Assembly (NCBI RefSeq): GCF_004803635.1
Contig: NZ_SSWX01000010.1
Location: forward strand, 1 to 64,000
Direction of reading: 5' to 3'
DNA length: 64,000 bases
Origin: Lampropedia aestuarii
Lineage (GTDB): Bacteria; Pseudomonadota; Gammaproteobacteria; Burkholderiales; Burkholderiaceae_C
Made by a program: the position numbers and the translations under genes. The notes under the pieces were generated by a model. The model saw nothing but the letters and a program-made list of their open reading frames with translations. It was not told the DNA's origin and searched no databases. Each line of letters begins with the position of its first letter. Within the stretch, counting starts at the first letter, position 1. Positions 25,513-33,886 of this stretch are shown here, piece after piece.

Positions 25513-28458
25513 TCAATTCTCGGCAGGGCTGTCTTTCAAATGCGGGCCCAAAAGACCCGCCAAGGCAAACATGCCGACGCGGTCCTGGCCCAGCACAGCG
25601 CGCAGCTTGTCGTCGGCGACGATGGTGCGTTTGTCTTTGGGGTCTTGCAGGTTATGGGCCTTGATGTAGTCCCAGATCTTTTTCATCGCCTCGGTGCGCG
25701 CAACTGGCTCTTGGCCAATCACCGCTGCCAAAGCTGCGCTGGGCTGTTTGCCTGCTGCGGGTTTGCGGGTGCTGGTTTTCTTGGCTGCAGCTTTCTTGGC
25801 CGGTGCTTTCTTGGCGGCGGCTTTGGTCGCTGCTTTGGTCGCAGTTTTTGCTGCAAAACGGCTGGGCTTGCCACCTTCTCGCGGCTCAAACGCAAAACCG
25901 ACCTTGCCCGCCTCCGCATCCCAGGTCAAACGGGCTTTGAAGGTGCGGCGTGTGCGGTTGGAGACAAACTTGTCCAACACATCGGTTTGGCCCTCTGCCA
26001 GCAATTTGCGGATCTGCTCAGGCTCAATCGGCTGCTGCAAAATGATTTTGCCCACTTTGAATTGGCTGCTGGGCTTGGGGTTTTGGACGGTAGGCACGGC
26101 CAACTCGCTCACATAGCTATTGCCCCATTCGTAGACCTGACCTTCGTCGGCAGGCGATTTGCCCAGCGGTGTCAGGCCGCTGAAATCGGCCAGCTCGCCG
26201 CTTTCGGCGGCTTTGTCGTCGCCAAAGTCAAACTCCAGCTTGAAGTTGTTGCGCTCGGCATCTGGCACCAGCGTCAGCTCGGCCGTGAATGGCCAGCCGG
26301 CTTTGGAGCGGAAACCTTCCAGCGGGCCAATCTTGTGGTCGCGCACCAGTTGTTCGGCTTCAGCGATCTCAAAGGTGCGGCCTGCGGGTGATTTGGTGAA
26401 CGAGAAGCCGCAGCCTTCGCTGTGGCCGTCCTGGCCGGTGCACGCAAAGCGGCGGTAGTTTTCCTTGACGATGCCGCCGCAATGCGGGCAAGGCGCACTC
26501 AAGGTCGCGTAGTCACCAGGGATGGTGTCGCGGTCGTATTCTTTGGCTTTTTTGACAATGCGCTCGGTCATCGCCGCGATGTCAGCCATGAACGTGGCCC
26601 GGCTGAGCTCGCCTTTTTCAATCTGGCTGAGTTTGTATTCCCAATCGCCAGTGAGTGCCGCCTGTGACAGCTCAGGCACTTCCAGGCCGCGCAGCAAGGT
26701 CATCAGCTGGAAGGCCTTGGCTGTGGCAATCAGCTCACGGCCTTCACGCAGCATGTATTTCTCGGTCAACAAGCCTTCAATGATGGCCGCGCGTGTCGCT
26801 GGTGTGCCCAGGCCTTTTTCCTGCATTGCAGCGCGCAGCTCTTCGTCTTCAATGTGCTTGCCAGCGCTTTCCATGGCTGACAGCAAAGTCGCTTCGCTGT
26901 AGCGTGCAGGCGGTTTGGTTTTGAGCGCTTTGACCTCGGCGTGCTCGGTCAGCACCTGCTCATTGGCCTGTACCGCGACCAGAGATTTGCCCTCGTCCTT
27001 GCTTTTGCCGTCGCCCAGCTCGCCCTCGGCTTCTTTGCCGTAAATGGCCAGCCAGCCGGCTTTGACCAGCACCTTGCCTTCAGATTTGAAGTGCTGCAGT
27101 GGGCTGGGCAAGGCAGGCGTGGCGACCTTGCTGATGCGGGTTGTGACCATGTACTCGGCGTTCGGGTAGAACACCGCCATAAAGCGGCGTGTGACCAGGT
27201 CGTAGATTTTTTGCTCGGCCTCTGACAGGCCCGATGGTGGCTGCGTGGTCGGGATGATCGCAAAGTGGTCACTCACCTTGCTGTTGTCAAAAATGCGGCG
27301 GCTGGGTTTGACAAAGCCGTTGTCCAGCGCATGCGTGGCGTGTGGCGCCAGATGCGTGATGCGGCTTTGCGACAAGGCCATGAAGGTTTCTTTGGCAACG
27401 GCCAAATAGTCCTCAGGCAGGTAGCGCGAATCGGTACGCGGGTAGGTCAGCGCCTTGTGGCGCTCGTACAAGGCCTGTGCCAGCGACAAGGTGGTTTTGG
27501 CCGAGTAGCCAAACTTGCTGTTGGCTTCGCGCTGCAAGCTGGTCAAATCAAACAGCAGCGGGCTGGCCTGGGTGGTGGGTTTGCTGTGCTCTTCGATCTG
27601 GGCCGGTTGTTGGCGCACCGCCTGGGCAATCGCCTCGGCTTGGGCGGCATCCCACAGGCGGTCGGCTTTGGCGTGTTCGTCCTCGCTCTTTTTGAAGGCG
27701 GGGTCAAACCACTTGCCCAGGTAGTGCCCGGCCTGGGCAGCAAAGTCGCCGTGGATTTCCCAGTAATCGCGGCTGATGAATTTGCGGATTTGTTCTTCAC
27801 GCTCAACCACCAAGGACAGCGTCGGCGTTTGCACACGGCCCACGGTGGTGAGGAAGAAGCCACCATCGCGGGAGTTGAACGCGGTCATTGCCCGGGTGCC
27901 GTTGATGCCCACCAGCCAGTCCGCTTCCGAGCGGCTGCGTGCGGCATCTGCCAAGCCTTGCATTTGCTGGTTGCTGCGCAGGTTGTTGAAGCCATCGCGA
28001 ATCGCTTGTGGCGTCATCGACTGCAGCCACAGCCGCTTGACCGGTTTGCCCAGCGGCTGGCGCACGCCGCCTTTGACGGGGCCGGCGTATTGCTCGATCA
28101 GGCGAAAAATCAGCTCCCCTTCGCGGCCCGCGTCGCAGGCATTGATCAGCTCGGTCACGTCGGCGCGCTTGGCCAGCTTGGTGACAGCGTTCAGACGCGA
28201 CTTGGTTTTTTCAACCGGCTTGAGGTCAAAGTGCGGCGGAATCACCGGCAAATTGGCAAAGCTCCATTTGCCGCGCTTGACGTCGAACTCTTCGGGTGCC
28301 TGGATTTCGACCAAGTGGCCCACGGCGCTGGTCACTATATAAGAGTCATTCTCGAAATGTTCGTCGTGCTTGGCGAATGCGCCGGAGACAGGCGTGAGTG
28401 CGCGCACAATGTCTTGTGCGACAGATGGCTTTTCGGCGATGACCAATGATTTGGACAT
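25513..28458 (-). CDS. topB: DNA topoisomerase III with C-terminal SWIB domain
   Basis: 981 aa, much longer than E. coli TopB (~650). Type IA topoisomerase: TOPRIM at the N-terminus (SLVIAEKPSVA; DAGREGE at 109-115) and the catalytic tyrosine Y339 in ALTYPRTDSRYLP. A C-terminal zinc-ribbon-like segment (CPHCGG, CTGQDGHSEGC) is followed by repeat-like domains. A lysine/alanine linker (~871-907, KKAPAKKAAAKK type) leads to a SWIB/MDM2-like domain (~908-981; IWDYIKAHNLQDPKDKRTIVADDKL). The start MSKSLVIAEKPSV at 28458 matches the family; the upstream extension does not. Decatenates single-stranded crossings during replication and recombination; what the SWIB domain binds is unknown. Confidence 0.95.
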   Translation of the reverse strand: MSKSLVIAEKPSVAQDIVRALTPVSGAFAKHDEHFENDSYIVTSAVGHLVEIQAPEEFDVKRGKWSFANLPVIPPHFDLKPVEKTKSRLNAVTKLAKRADVTELINACDAGREGELIFRLIEQYAGPVKGGVRQPLGKPVKRLWLQSMTPQAIRDGFNNLRSNQQMQGLADAARSRSEADWLVGINGTRAMTAFNSRDGGFFLTTVGRVQTPTLSLVVEREEQIRKFISRDYWEIHGDFAAQAGHYLGKWFDPAFKKSEDEHAKADRLWDAAQAEAIAQAVRQQPAQIEEHSKPTTQASPLLFDLTSLQREANSKFGYSAKTTLSLAQALYERHKALTYPRTDSRYLPEDYLAVAKETFMALSQSRITHLAPHATHALDNGFVKPSRRIFDNSKVSDHFAIIPTTQPPSGLSEAEQKIYDLVTRRFMAVFYPNAEYMVTTRISKVATPALPSPLQHFKSEGKVLVKAGWLAIYGKEAEGELGDGKSKDEGKSLVAVQANEQVLTEHAEVKALKTKPPARYSEATLLSAMESAGKHIEDEELRAAMQEKGLGTPATRAAIIEGLLTEKYMLREGRELIATAKAFQLMTLLRGLEVPELSQAALTGDWEYKLSQIEKGELSRATFMADIAAMTERIVKKAKEYDRDTIPGDYATLSAPCPHCGGIVKENYRRFACTGQDGHSEGCGFSFTKSPAGRTFEIAEAEQLVRDHKIGPLEGFRSKAGWPFTAELTLVPDAERNNFKLEFDFGDDKAAESGELADFSGLTPLGKSPADEGQVYEWGNSYVSELAVPTVQNPKPSSQFKVGKIILQQPIEPEQIRKLLAEGQTDVLDKFVSNRTRRTFKARLTWDAEAGKVGFAFEPREGGKPSRFAAKTATKAATKAAAKKAPAKKAAAKKTSTRKPAAGKQPSAALAAVIGQEPVARTEAMKKIWDYIKAHNLQDPKDKRTIVADDKLRAVLGQDRVGMFALAGLLGPHLKDSPAEN

Positions 28459-28630
28459 GGGAATTCTTGGGGCAAAGTGGCCAAATGGCTTTGAATGAGG
28501 GACTGCGCCGGCAAAAGCGGTATCGCGCTGGTGCCTGCGGGCAGTGAGGCATCCTACAATGGCTACCGCCCCATGGGAGCGGTCCACCGTCAAGGTTCTT
28601 TTTTATAAACTAACAGAGTTTCAACTGGCT

Positions 28631-29524
28631 ATGGCAAAAACTGCAAAAACGACCTCGCAAGTGCAAGCGCCTTCTCAGGCCAAAGCCAAGCCGAGAGCGC
28701 GCATCCAAGTGCGTCGCTCAGGCGTGCATGGTAAGGGAGTTTATGCCTTGCAGGCCTTTGAACCCGGGGATTTTGTCATTGAATACAAGGGTGAGCACAT
28801 CAGTTGGGAAGAGATGGAGCGCCGCCACGAAGCCAAAGAAGGCGATCCGTTTCACACCTTCTTTTTTCAGACCGAGAGCGGCAATGTCATTGATGGTGGT
28901 GGCGTAGGCCGCAACGCCGCGCGCTGGATCAACCACTCGTGTGAGGCCAATTGCGAGACCCAGGAAGACGATGACGGTCACGTATTCATTACCGCCATCG
29001 CACCGATTGCGCCAGGCGAAGAGTTCTTCTACGACTACGCGCTGGAAATTGGCGAGCCGCTGACCGCCGAGCTGAAAAACGACTATGCGTGCCGTTGTGG
29101 CAGTGCCAACTGCCGTGGCACGATGCTCAAGACCCGCCGCAAGGCGGCTAAAAAGGGCGCCAGCAAGGCCGCCGCTGCACCTGCTGCTGAGCCAGCCGGG
29201 GCGCCATCGAGCAAAGCGCCCAGCGCGAGCCAAGCACCGGTGAAAGCCAAACGCCAGTCTGCCCGCAAAGAACGGCCGGTTGAGGCTGCGCCGCAGCTTG
29301 CGACCAAAGCACCAAAAGCACCAAAAGCACCAAAAGCACCAAAAGCAGCCAAAGCTCCGCCAGCTGCAAAACCAGTTGCTAAACCAGTTGCCAAAGAGGC
29401 GCAAGCCAAAGCGCCGGTGAAGACCAAGCCGGCCAAAACGGCCAAGACTCCGCAGGCGGCTCAAAAAGCGAAAGCGGCCAAACCTGCAGCGAAAAAAGTG
29501 CCAAGCCGTGCTGCTGCGCAGTGA
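28631..29524 (+). CDS. SET-domain protein-lysine methyltransferase with AKP-rich tail
   Basis: 297 aa. SET core residues ~23-145: HGKGVYAL, the cofactor/active-site NHSCEANC (101-108), the catalytic tyrosine segment EFFYDY (131-136), and a post-SET zinc cluster CRCGSANC (154-161). After residue ~165 the protein is almost only K, A, P, T and S, with APK repeats, closely resembling histone-H1-like tails. Such proteins methylate lysines in basic chromosomal proteins in Chlamydia and archaea; the target here is unknown. ATG 28631 is used since similarity and a lysine-rich leader begin there. Divergent from topB, 172 bp away, next to another chromatin-type domain (SWIB). Confidence 0.92.
   Translation: MAKTAKTTSQVQAPSQAKAKPRARIQVRRSGVHGKGVYALQAFEPGDFVIEYKGEHISWEEMERRHEAKEGDPFHTFFFQTESGNVIDGGGVGRNAARWINHSCEANCETQEDDDGHVFITAIAPIAPGEEFFYDYALEIGEPLTAELKNDYACRCGSANCRGTMLKTRRKAAKKGASKAAAAPAAEPAGAPSSKAPSASQAPVKAKRQSARKERPVEAAPQLATKAPKAPKAPKAPKAAKAPPAAKPVAKPVAKEAQAKAPVKTKPAKTAKTPQAAQKAKAAKPAAKKVPSRAAAQ
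29303..29349 (+). repeat. 9-bp tandem repeat inside the SET gene
   Basis: About four to five copies of a 9-bp unit (ACCAAAAGC) encode the Ala-Pro-Lys repeats of the tail. The unit is a multiple of three, so slipped-strand changes would lengthen or shorten the tail without frameshift. Confidence 0.85.
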
Positions 29525-29550
29525 ATGATTGAGAAAAGGACGCCAGCCTT

Positions 29551-30462
29551 ATGCCCGCATTGACCGCGACTACGCCGCAAAGCCCTTGGGATTTGCCTGC
29601 CTTGTCCCACTGCGCCCAAGCCGCATGGCCTGGCATTGCGCTGCAATGGCTGGCCAGCATCGACTCCACCAACAGCGAGTTGATGCGCCGTGCAGCGAAC
29701 GGCCAGCAGCAGCCCTGTGTGCTGCTGGCGCAAGAGCAAACTGCTGGCAAAGGGCGTTTGGGTAAACCGTGGCACATGCAGTCGGGCCAGGCCTTGGCGC
29801 TGAGTATCGGCCTGCCATTGGCGCCACGCGACTGGTCTGGCCTGTCCCTGGTGGTGGGGCTGGCCGTCGTCTCTGCGCTCTCCCAGTGGGCGCGCCAGGC
29901 CGGTGCTGCGCCCGAGCACATGGCTGCGCAGCGCCTTGGCTTGAAGTGGCCCAACGATGTGTGGTTGATGGGCGCCGATGGACAGGGCCAGAAAATGGCC
30001 GGGATTTTGATTGAGACAGTAAGCCATGCGGCGGCTGTGATGGCGGCGCCCCAATCAGCGGCTTCGGCTGCGCGCTATGTGGTGATTGGCATGGGTTTGA
30101 ACCTCAAGCCGCAAGACCTACAAGATACCTCAGTGCCGCCAGCCAATGTGCAGGACTGGGCCGGTGTGGCCGTGAACCCCCAGGACCTGCTTGCGCACCT
30201 GATTGCCGCTGTGCTGCCGGCGGTGCAGCAGTTTGAGCGTGAGGGCTTTGCCGCCTACCAAAGCGCGTTTTCTGCCTGGGACTTGCTGGCCGGACGCGCG
30301 GTGCGCCTGAGCGATGGCCGTGTTGGCGATTGCCTGGGCGTGGACGCGCAAGGCGAATTGCTGCTGGCGCTGGACGGCGAAGTCGTGCAAATCACCAGCG
30401 GTGAGGTCAGTGTGCGCCCGCTGCCGGGTGCTGGTGGCGATCACACAGTCAAAGGAGTCTGA
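29551..30462 (+). CDS. birA: Biotin--[acetyl-CoA-carboxylase] ligase
   Basis: 303 aa. Activates biotin with ATP and attaches it to the biotin carboxyl carrier lysine. Motifs: SIDSTNSELMRR, the ATP/biotin loop AGKGRLGKPW (a variant of GRGRRGR with Lys for two of the arginines), LKWPNDVWL, and the C-terminal SH3-like domain (GDCLGVDAQGELLLALDGE). It lacks the N-terminal helix-turn-helix of E. coli BirA, so it should not act as a repressor. Followed 3 bp later by a SPOR-type membrane protein, a pairing common in Comamonadaceae. Confidence 0.93.
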   Translation: MPALTATTPQSPWDLPALSHCAQAAWPGIALQWLASIDSTNSELMRRAANGQQQPCVLLAQEQTAGKGRLGKPWHMQSGQALALSIGLPLAPRDWSGLSLVVGLAVVSALSQWARQAGAAPEHMAAQRLGLKWPNDVWLMGADGQGQKMAGILIETVSHAAAVMAAPQSAASAARYVVIGMGLNLKPQDLQDTSVPPANVQDWAGVAVNPQDLLAHLIAAVLPAVQQFEREGFAAYQSAFSAWDLLAGRAVRLSDGRVGDCLGVDAQGELLLALDGEVVQITSGEVSVRPLPGAGGDHTVKGV

Positions 30463-30465
30463 GCC

Positions 30466-31332
30466 ATGTTGCGCATGCTGGTGGTGGTATTGTTGTTGGC
30501 CAATGGCCTGTATTTTGCGTGGGCGCAAGGCCATCTGGACACCTGGACCCAGGCTTTGGGCCTGGGCAGTCCGCAGAGCGTCCAGCCGGTTGCGCAGGAC
30601 CAAAGCGCCCAGTACGCGCCGCTGCAGCCAGATGTGATTGAATGGGTTGATGCTGCGGCGCCAATGGTGGGCGCAGAGCCGCCTGCGCAGGCACCAGCAC
30701 CAGTACCAGCACCTGTGGTGGTGGCTGCGCCGCCGCCTGCTGCTGCCCTGCCACAGCCAGAAGAAGCAGAAGACCTGCCCGATGCGCCAGCGGCAGCCGA
30801 ACCTGAGCCAGAAGCGCAAGCCGTGGTCGCTGCGCCCACCCCGGTTGAGCCAGAGGCGCCTGCAGTGGCCGCCTTGCCCCCGGCACCTAAGCAATGCATG
30901 GCCATTGGCGTGTTTTCATCTGAGCAAATGGAGCCGATTCGCGCGGCCTTGCAAGGCATTGCCCGCAACCAGTGGCGTATCAAGGACAGCCCGGTCAGTG
31001 GCCGTTGGATGGTGTTTTGGGGGGGGGCTACGGATGAGCTGGTCTTGAGCGCACGCCGTGGTGAATTGCAAAGCAAAGGCGTGCCACATGAGCGGCTGCG
31101 CTCCAGCCCGGTCGGCATTGGTTTCTCGCTGGGCCGTTTCTCGTCCGAGGCGGCGGCCCATCAGCATAAGAAAGACGTGGAGCGCAAAGGCATTCGCGCC
31201 GCCACGGTCGAGGTTGAACGCGCACCGAGCACGGCCTACACCATCGAGTTTCCCGATTACGGTGCGGTCAAAGAGGTGGTGCGACGCGATTTAGGCCGCT
31301 ATATCGGCGCGCGTACTTGGCAGGCCTGCTGA
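30466..31332 (+). CDS. SPOR-domain-like membrane protein
   Basis: 288 aa. One N-terminal membrane helix (MLVVVLLLANGLYFAWAQG), then a long Pro/Ala/Val-rich periplasmic linker (~60-140), and a C-terminal domain beginning CMAIGVFSSEQMEPI with the SPOR-type beta-alpha pattern (VFWGGATDELVLSARRGELQSKGV, GFSLGRFSSEAAAHQHKKDVERKGI). SPOR domains bind denuded peptidoglycan at septa, so a role in cell division or envelope maintenance is likely. In an apparent two-gene operon with birA. Followed by repeat motifs. Confidence 0.85.
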   Translation: MLRMLVVVLLLANGLYFAWAQGHLDTWTQALGLGSPQSVQPVAQDQSAQYAPLQPDVIEWVDAAAPMVGAEPPAQAPAPVPAPVVVAAPPPAAALPQPEEAEDLPDAPAAAEPEPEAQAVVAAPTPVEPEAPAVAALPPAPKQCMAIGVFSSEQMEPIRAALQGIARNQWRIKDSPVSGRWMVFWGGATDELVLSARRGELQSKGVPHERLRSSPVGIGFSLGRFSSEAAAHQHKKDVERKGIRAATVEVERAPSTAYTIEFPDYGAVKEVVRRDLGRYIGARTWQAC

Positions 31333-31360
31333 TTGGCCCGATTGGCCCAGTCAGCGCAAA

Positions 31361-31380
31361 GATCGTAAACACGTTCTAAG
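31361..31380. repeat. Gene-end motif (copy 3, reverse orientation)
   Basis: GATCGTAAACACGTTCTAAG is the reverse complement of the AGAACGTGTTTACGATC motif; it lies 28 bp after the SPOR-gene stop. Confidence 0.6.
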
Positions 31381-31442
31381 ACTGCCAACACGCTCTAAGC
31401 GTGCTCCAGCCGCACGCTGTCCATGTGCTTTTTGAGGAGGCT

Positions 31443-31481
31443 CCAACGCGGCTGCGTGGAGACGCTGGACAGGTGCTTAAG
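31443..31481. repeat. Solo end of the inverted-repeat element
   Basis: CCAACGCGGCTGCGTGGAG followed by GGACAGGTGCTTAAG matches the right arm of the MITE-like element. It overlaps the stop codon of the convergent metH-type gene, so the end of the element now forms part of that gene end. Confidence 0.6.
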
Positions 31482-32565
31482 CCTGGTAGCCTTGCCAAAC
31501 GCCCGCTGCACCGGCTGGGCTTACGCTTCTGCGCTGCTCGCCTGCCACTGCACGGCTAATGGCGCCAATGTGGTCAGGCGTCGTGCCGCAGCAGCCGCCC
31601 ACGATATTGACCAGGCCCTCGGCGGCAAACTCATGCACCAGGCGGCTGGTGACTTCCGGGGTTTCGTCAAAGCCGGTATCGCTCATGGGATTGGGCAGGC
31701 CGGCGTTTGGGTAGCAGCTGATGAAGGTGTCTTTGGCCACATTCGACAGCTCCTGGATATACGGGCGCATCAAGGCCGCGCCCAATGCGCAATTGAGGCC
31801 TACCGCCAAAGGTTTGACATGGCGCACGCTGTGCCAGAATGCGGTCACGGTTTGGCCCGACAAAATGCGGCCTGAGGCATCGGTGACGGTGCCGCTGATG
31901 ATGATGGGCAGGCGCTCGCCGGTTTGCTCAAACGCCTCTTCAACCGCAAACAGGGCTGCTTTGGCATTGAGTGTGTCAAAAATCGTCTCGACCAGAATCA
32001 CATCGGCGCCACCGGCAATCAAATCCAGCGTTTGCTCCAAGTACGCCTGTCTGAGCGTTTCAAAATCCACATTGCGTGCGCCAGGATCGTTCACATCGGG
32101 GCTGATGCTGGCGGTTTTGGGGGTAGGGCCCAAAGCTCCGGCGACAAAACGCGGCTTGTCTGGCGTGCTGAACTTGTCGCAGGCCGCGCGTGCCAACTGG
32201 GCCGAGCGCAGATTCATCTCGCGCGCCAGCTCGGCCATGCCATAGTCTTCCTGCGCGACCGTGGTGGCACCAAAGGTATTGGTCTCAATCAGGTCGGCGC
32301 CAGCGGCCAGATAGCCTTCGTGGATGCTGCTGATGACATCAGGGCGGGTCAGTGACAGCAATTCGTTATTGCCTTTGACATCGCGGGCAAAGTCCTTAAA
32401 GCGCGCGCCGGCCGCGTCCGGACCGTTGTAGCCTTCACCACGGTACTGGGCTTCGCCCAGCTTGAAGCGTTGAATCATCGTGCCCATTGCGCCATCGAGA
32501 ATGGCAATGCGCTGTTGCAAGATCGTAGGCAGCGCCTGGGCGCGGGTATAGCGTGGTGAAGACAT
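31477..32565 (-). CDS. metH: Homocysteine S-methyltransferase (N-terminal module of split MetH)
   Basis: 362 aa. Matches only the homocysteine-binding N-terminal module of cobalamin-dependent methionine synthase: [10 protein letters not shown] at the start, [12 protein letters not shown], and the zinc-binding cysteines GLNCALG and [12 protein letters not shown]. The folate-, cobalamin- and AdoMet-binding modules (about 850 aa in E. coli) are absent, and the region upstream is the unrelated nrd locus. A split MetH with the remaining modules as a separate polypeptide is known in Burkholderiales; its partner must lie outside this window. The ORF itself is intact, with no sign of truncation, and ends with a repeat-element arm. 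Confidence 0.9.
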   Translation of the reverse strand: MSSPRYTRAQALPTILQQRIAILDGAMGTMIQRFKLGEAQYRGEGYNGPDAAGARFKDFARDVKGNNELLSLTRPDVISSIHEGYLAAGADLIETNTFGATTVAQEDYGMAELAREMNLRSAQLARAACDKFSTPDKPRFVAGALGPTPKTASISPDVNDPGARNVDFETLRQAYLEQTLDLIAGGADVILVETIFDTLNAKAALFAVEEAFEQTGERLPIIISGTVTDASGRILSGQTVTAFWHSVRHVKPLAVGLNCALGAALMRPYIQELSNVAKDTFISCYPNAGLPNPMSDTGFDETPEVTSRLVHEFAAEGLVNIVGGCCGTTPDHIGAISRAVAGEQRRSVSPAGAAGVWQGYQA

Positions 32566-32615
32566 AGGCCGCTATTGTAGAGTTGCCGCTGAGCTTGTGC
32601 GCACAGATGGGTTTC

Positions 32616-32630
32616 TGAACAGGCTCTGAC
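32616..32630. repeat. Short fragment of inverted-repeat end
   Basis: TGAACAGGCTCTGAC matches the outer tip of the MITE-like repeat (TGAACAGGCTCT). Only the tip is recognisable. Confidence 0.35.
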
Positions 32631-32724
32631 AGCGCTGATGGACCGCAGCAATACCTGTCGCTTGCGGCGCTGCTGGAGTCGGTGCTGCTGGCGCGCAAGC
32701 AGCGTATACTCGCGCCCCGTTGCT

Positions 32725-32755
32725 GGCTGAGCGGACAGGCTTGCCGGGCTCAGCC
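32725..32755. other. Perfect 8-bp inverted repeat upstream of metH module
   Basis: GGCTGAGC (32725-32732) and GCTCAGCC (32748-32755) are separated by 15 nt. No T tract follows on either strand, so it is not a standard terminator. It could be leader RNA structure for the metH-type gene or an operator; no known riboswitch core was recognised. Confidence 0.35.
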
Positions 32756-32881
32756 GATGCCTGGTACTTGTCAATTTAATGTTCAAAAAGTCAAGTCCGC
32801 GCCAGTTGTGGTTTTGACGACATAAACGGGCTGCAAATCCTTATCAGCACTGGTTTTTATTTTTTCCACAAAGTGAAAAAG

Positions 32882-32928
32882 TCACTAGATTTAGTGTTTT
32901 TTTATTTTTTGAACACTACTGGTAGTGT
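32882..32928 (+). promoter_or_regulatory. Tandem NrdR boxes of the nrd operon
   Basis: Box 1 (32882-32897, TCACTAGATTTAGTGT) and box 2 (32913-32928, ACACTACTGGTAGTGT) fit the NrdR consensus acaCwAtATaTwGtgt; centres are 31 bp apart, three helical turns, as is usual for paired NrdR boxes. A possible -10 (TACGAT, 32947-32952) places box 2 over the -35 region. NrdR-ATP/dATP would repress nrdHIE. Confidence 0.85.
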
Positions 32929-33070
32929 TTGCTTGGCCGCCCGTGGTACGATCGCCCCTGTTGTGTTTTGTGAGGGACGCTTTGCAAAACGCCACTCAGC
33001 AAGCGGCTGCGCAGAGCGCCTGAGCTGCTCTACCCGTGTTGTTTTTATTGAATCCAAGGAGTTTTTTCTA

Positions 33071-33301
33071 ATGCAAGTCACGGTTTACAGCACCCCTTCA
33101 TGTGTTCAATGCACCGCCACCTACCGCGCGCTCGATCGCCAAGGTATCGCCTATGAAGTGGTTGACTTGAGCCAAGATCCGGCGGCAATGGAAAAAGTCA
33201 AAGCACTGGGCTATGCGCAAGCCCCAGTGGTGATGGTTGGTGATGACCACTGGAGTGGTTTTCGCCCTGACAAGATTGGCAGCTTGATCGCTGCTGCTTA
33301 A
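33071..33301 (+). CDS. nrdH: NrdH glutaredoxin-like redoxin
   Basis: 76 aa, normal for NrdH. Redox motif CVQC (C11, C14) after VTVYSTPS; C-terminal WSGFRPDKI is the NrdH thioredoxin-reductase-contact signature. Reduces the C-terminal cysteines of class Ib ribonucleotide reductase NrdE. The ATG at 33071 has AAGGAG 9 nt upstream; a longer upstream reading is rejected. First gene after the NrdR boxes, 74 bp before nrdI. Confidence 0.95.
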   Translation: MQVTVYSTPSCVQCTATYRALDRQGIAYEVVDLSQDPAAMEKVKALGYAQAPVVMVGDDHWSGFRPDKIGSLIAAA

Positions 33302-33375
33302 AAGCCTGCAGTTTCTGCAAATTAGCCGCTTTTCTTGTTGGTTGCAGCTTTTTGGCTGCAAAAAAGGAAGAAGCT

Positions 33376-33798
33376 ATGTTGGTGTACTTTTCCAGTGTGT
33401 CTGAGAATACCCATCGGTTCGTGCAGAAGCTGCAAGTGCCGGCCCAGCGCATCCCCATCAAAAGCGATGAAGCTGCAGTTTGGACGGTGGATGCGCCCTA
33501 TATTTTGGTGGTGCCCTCGTATGGTGGGGGCAATGTCAAAGGGGCTGTGCCCAAGCCGGTGATCCAGTTCCTGAACCAGGAGCACAATCGCCGCCTGATT
33601 CGCGGTGTGATTGCTGCCGGCAATACCAATTTCGGCACTGCTTACTGCATGGCTGGCGCGATCATTGCACACAAGTGCCAAGTGCCGCTGATGTACAAAT
33701 TCGAATTATTAGGCACCCCTGAGGATGTGGACAAAGTGCGCGCCGGTGTGCGTGCGTTTTTCAATACGCCCCAGGCCGAGGATGCCTGTACCGCATGA
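33376..33798 (+). CDS. nrdI: NrdI flavodoxin-like activator of class Ib RNR
   Basis: 140 aa. [16 protein letters not shown] and [14 protein letters not shown] are the NrdI FMN-binding loops; [17 protein letters not shown] completes the signature. NrdI supplies the oxidant needed to assemble the Mn(III)2-tyrosyl radical in NrdF. The start at 33376 follows AAGGAAG. Standard order nrdH-nrdI-nrdE is kept. Confidence 0.96.
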   Translation: MLVYFSSVSENTHRFVQKLQVPAQRIPIKSDEAAVWTVDAPYILVVPSYGGGNVKGAVPKPVIQFLNQEHNRRLIRGVIAAGNTNFGTAYCMAGAIIAHKCQVPLMYKFELLGTPEDVDKVRAGVRAFFNTPQAEDACTA

Positions 33799-33886
33799 AG
33801 CGGCGGCAAGGTGAAAAGCCTTGTTTTGTAAAAACTGAACTGGTTTTTAAGATCTTTTAAGAACTCTTATTTTGATTGGACGCGAT

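Noticed and set aside
32566-32770. Riboswitch upstream of the metH module
   Set aside because: No SAH, SAM or cobalamin aptamer core could be matched; only an 8-bp inverted repeat is visible.
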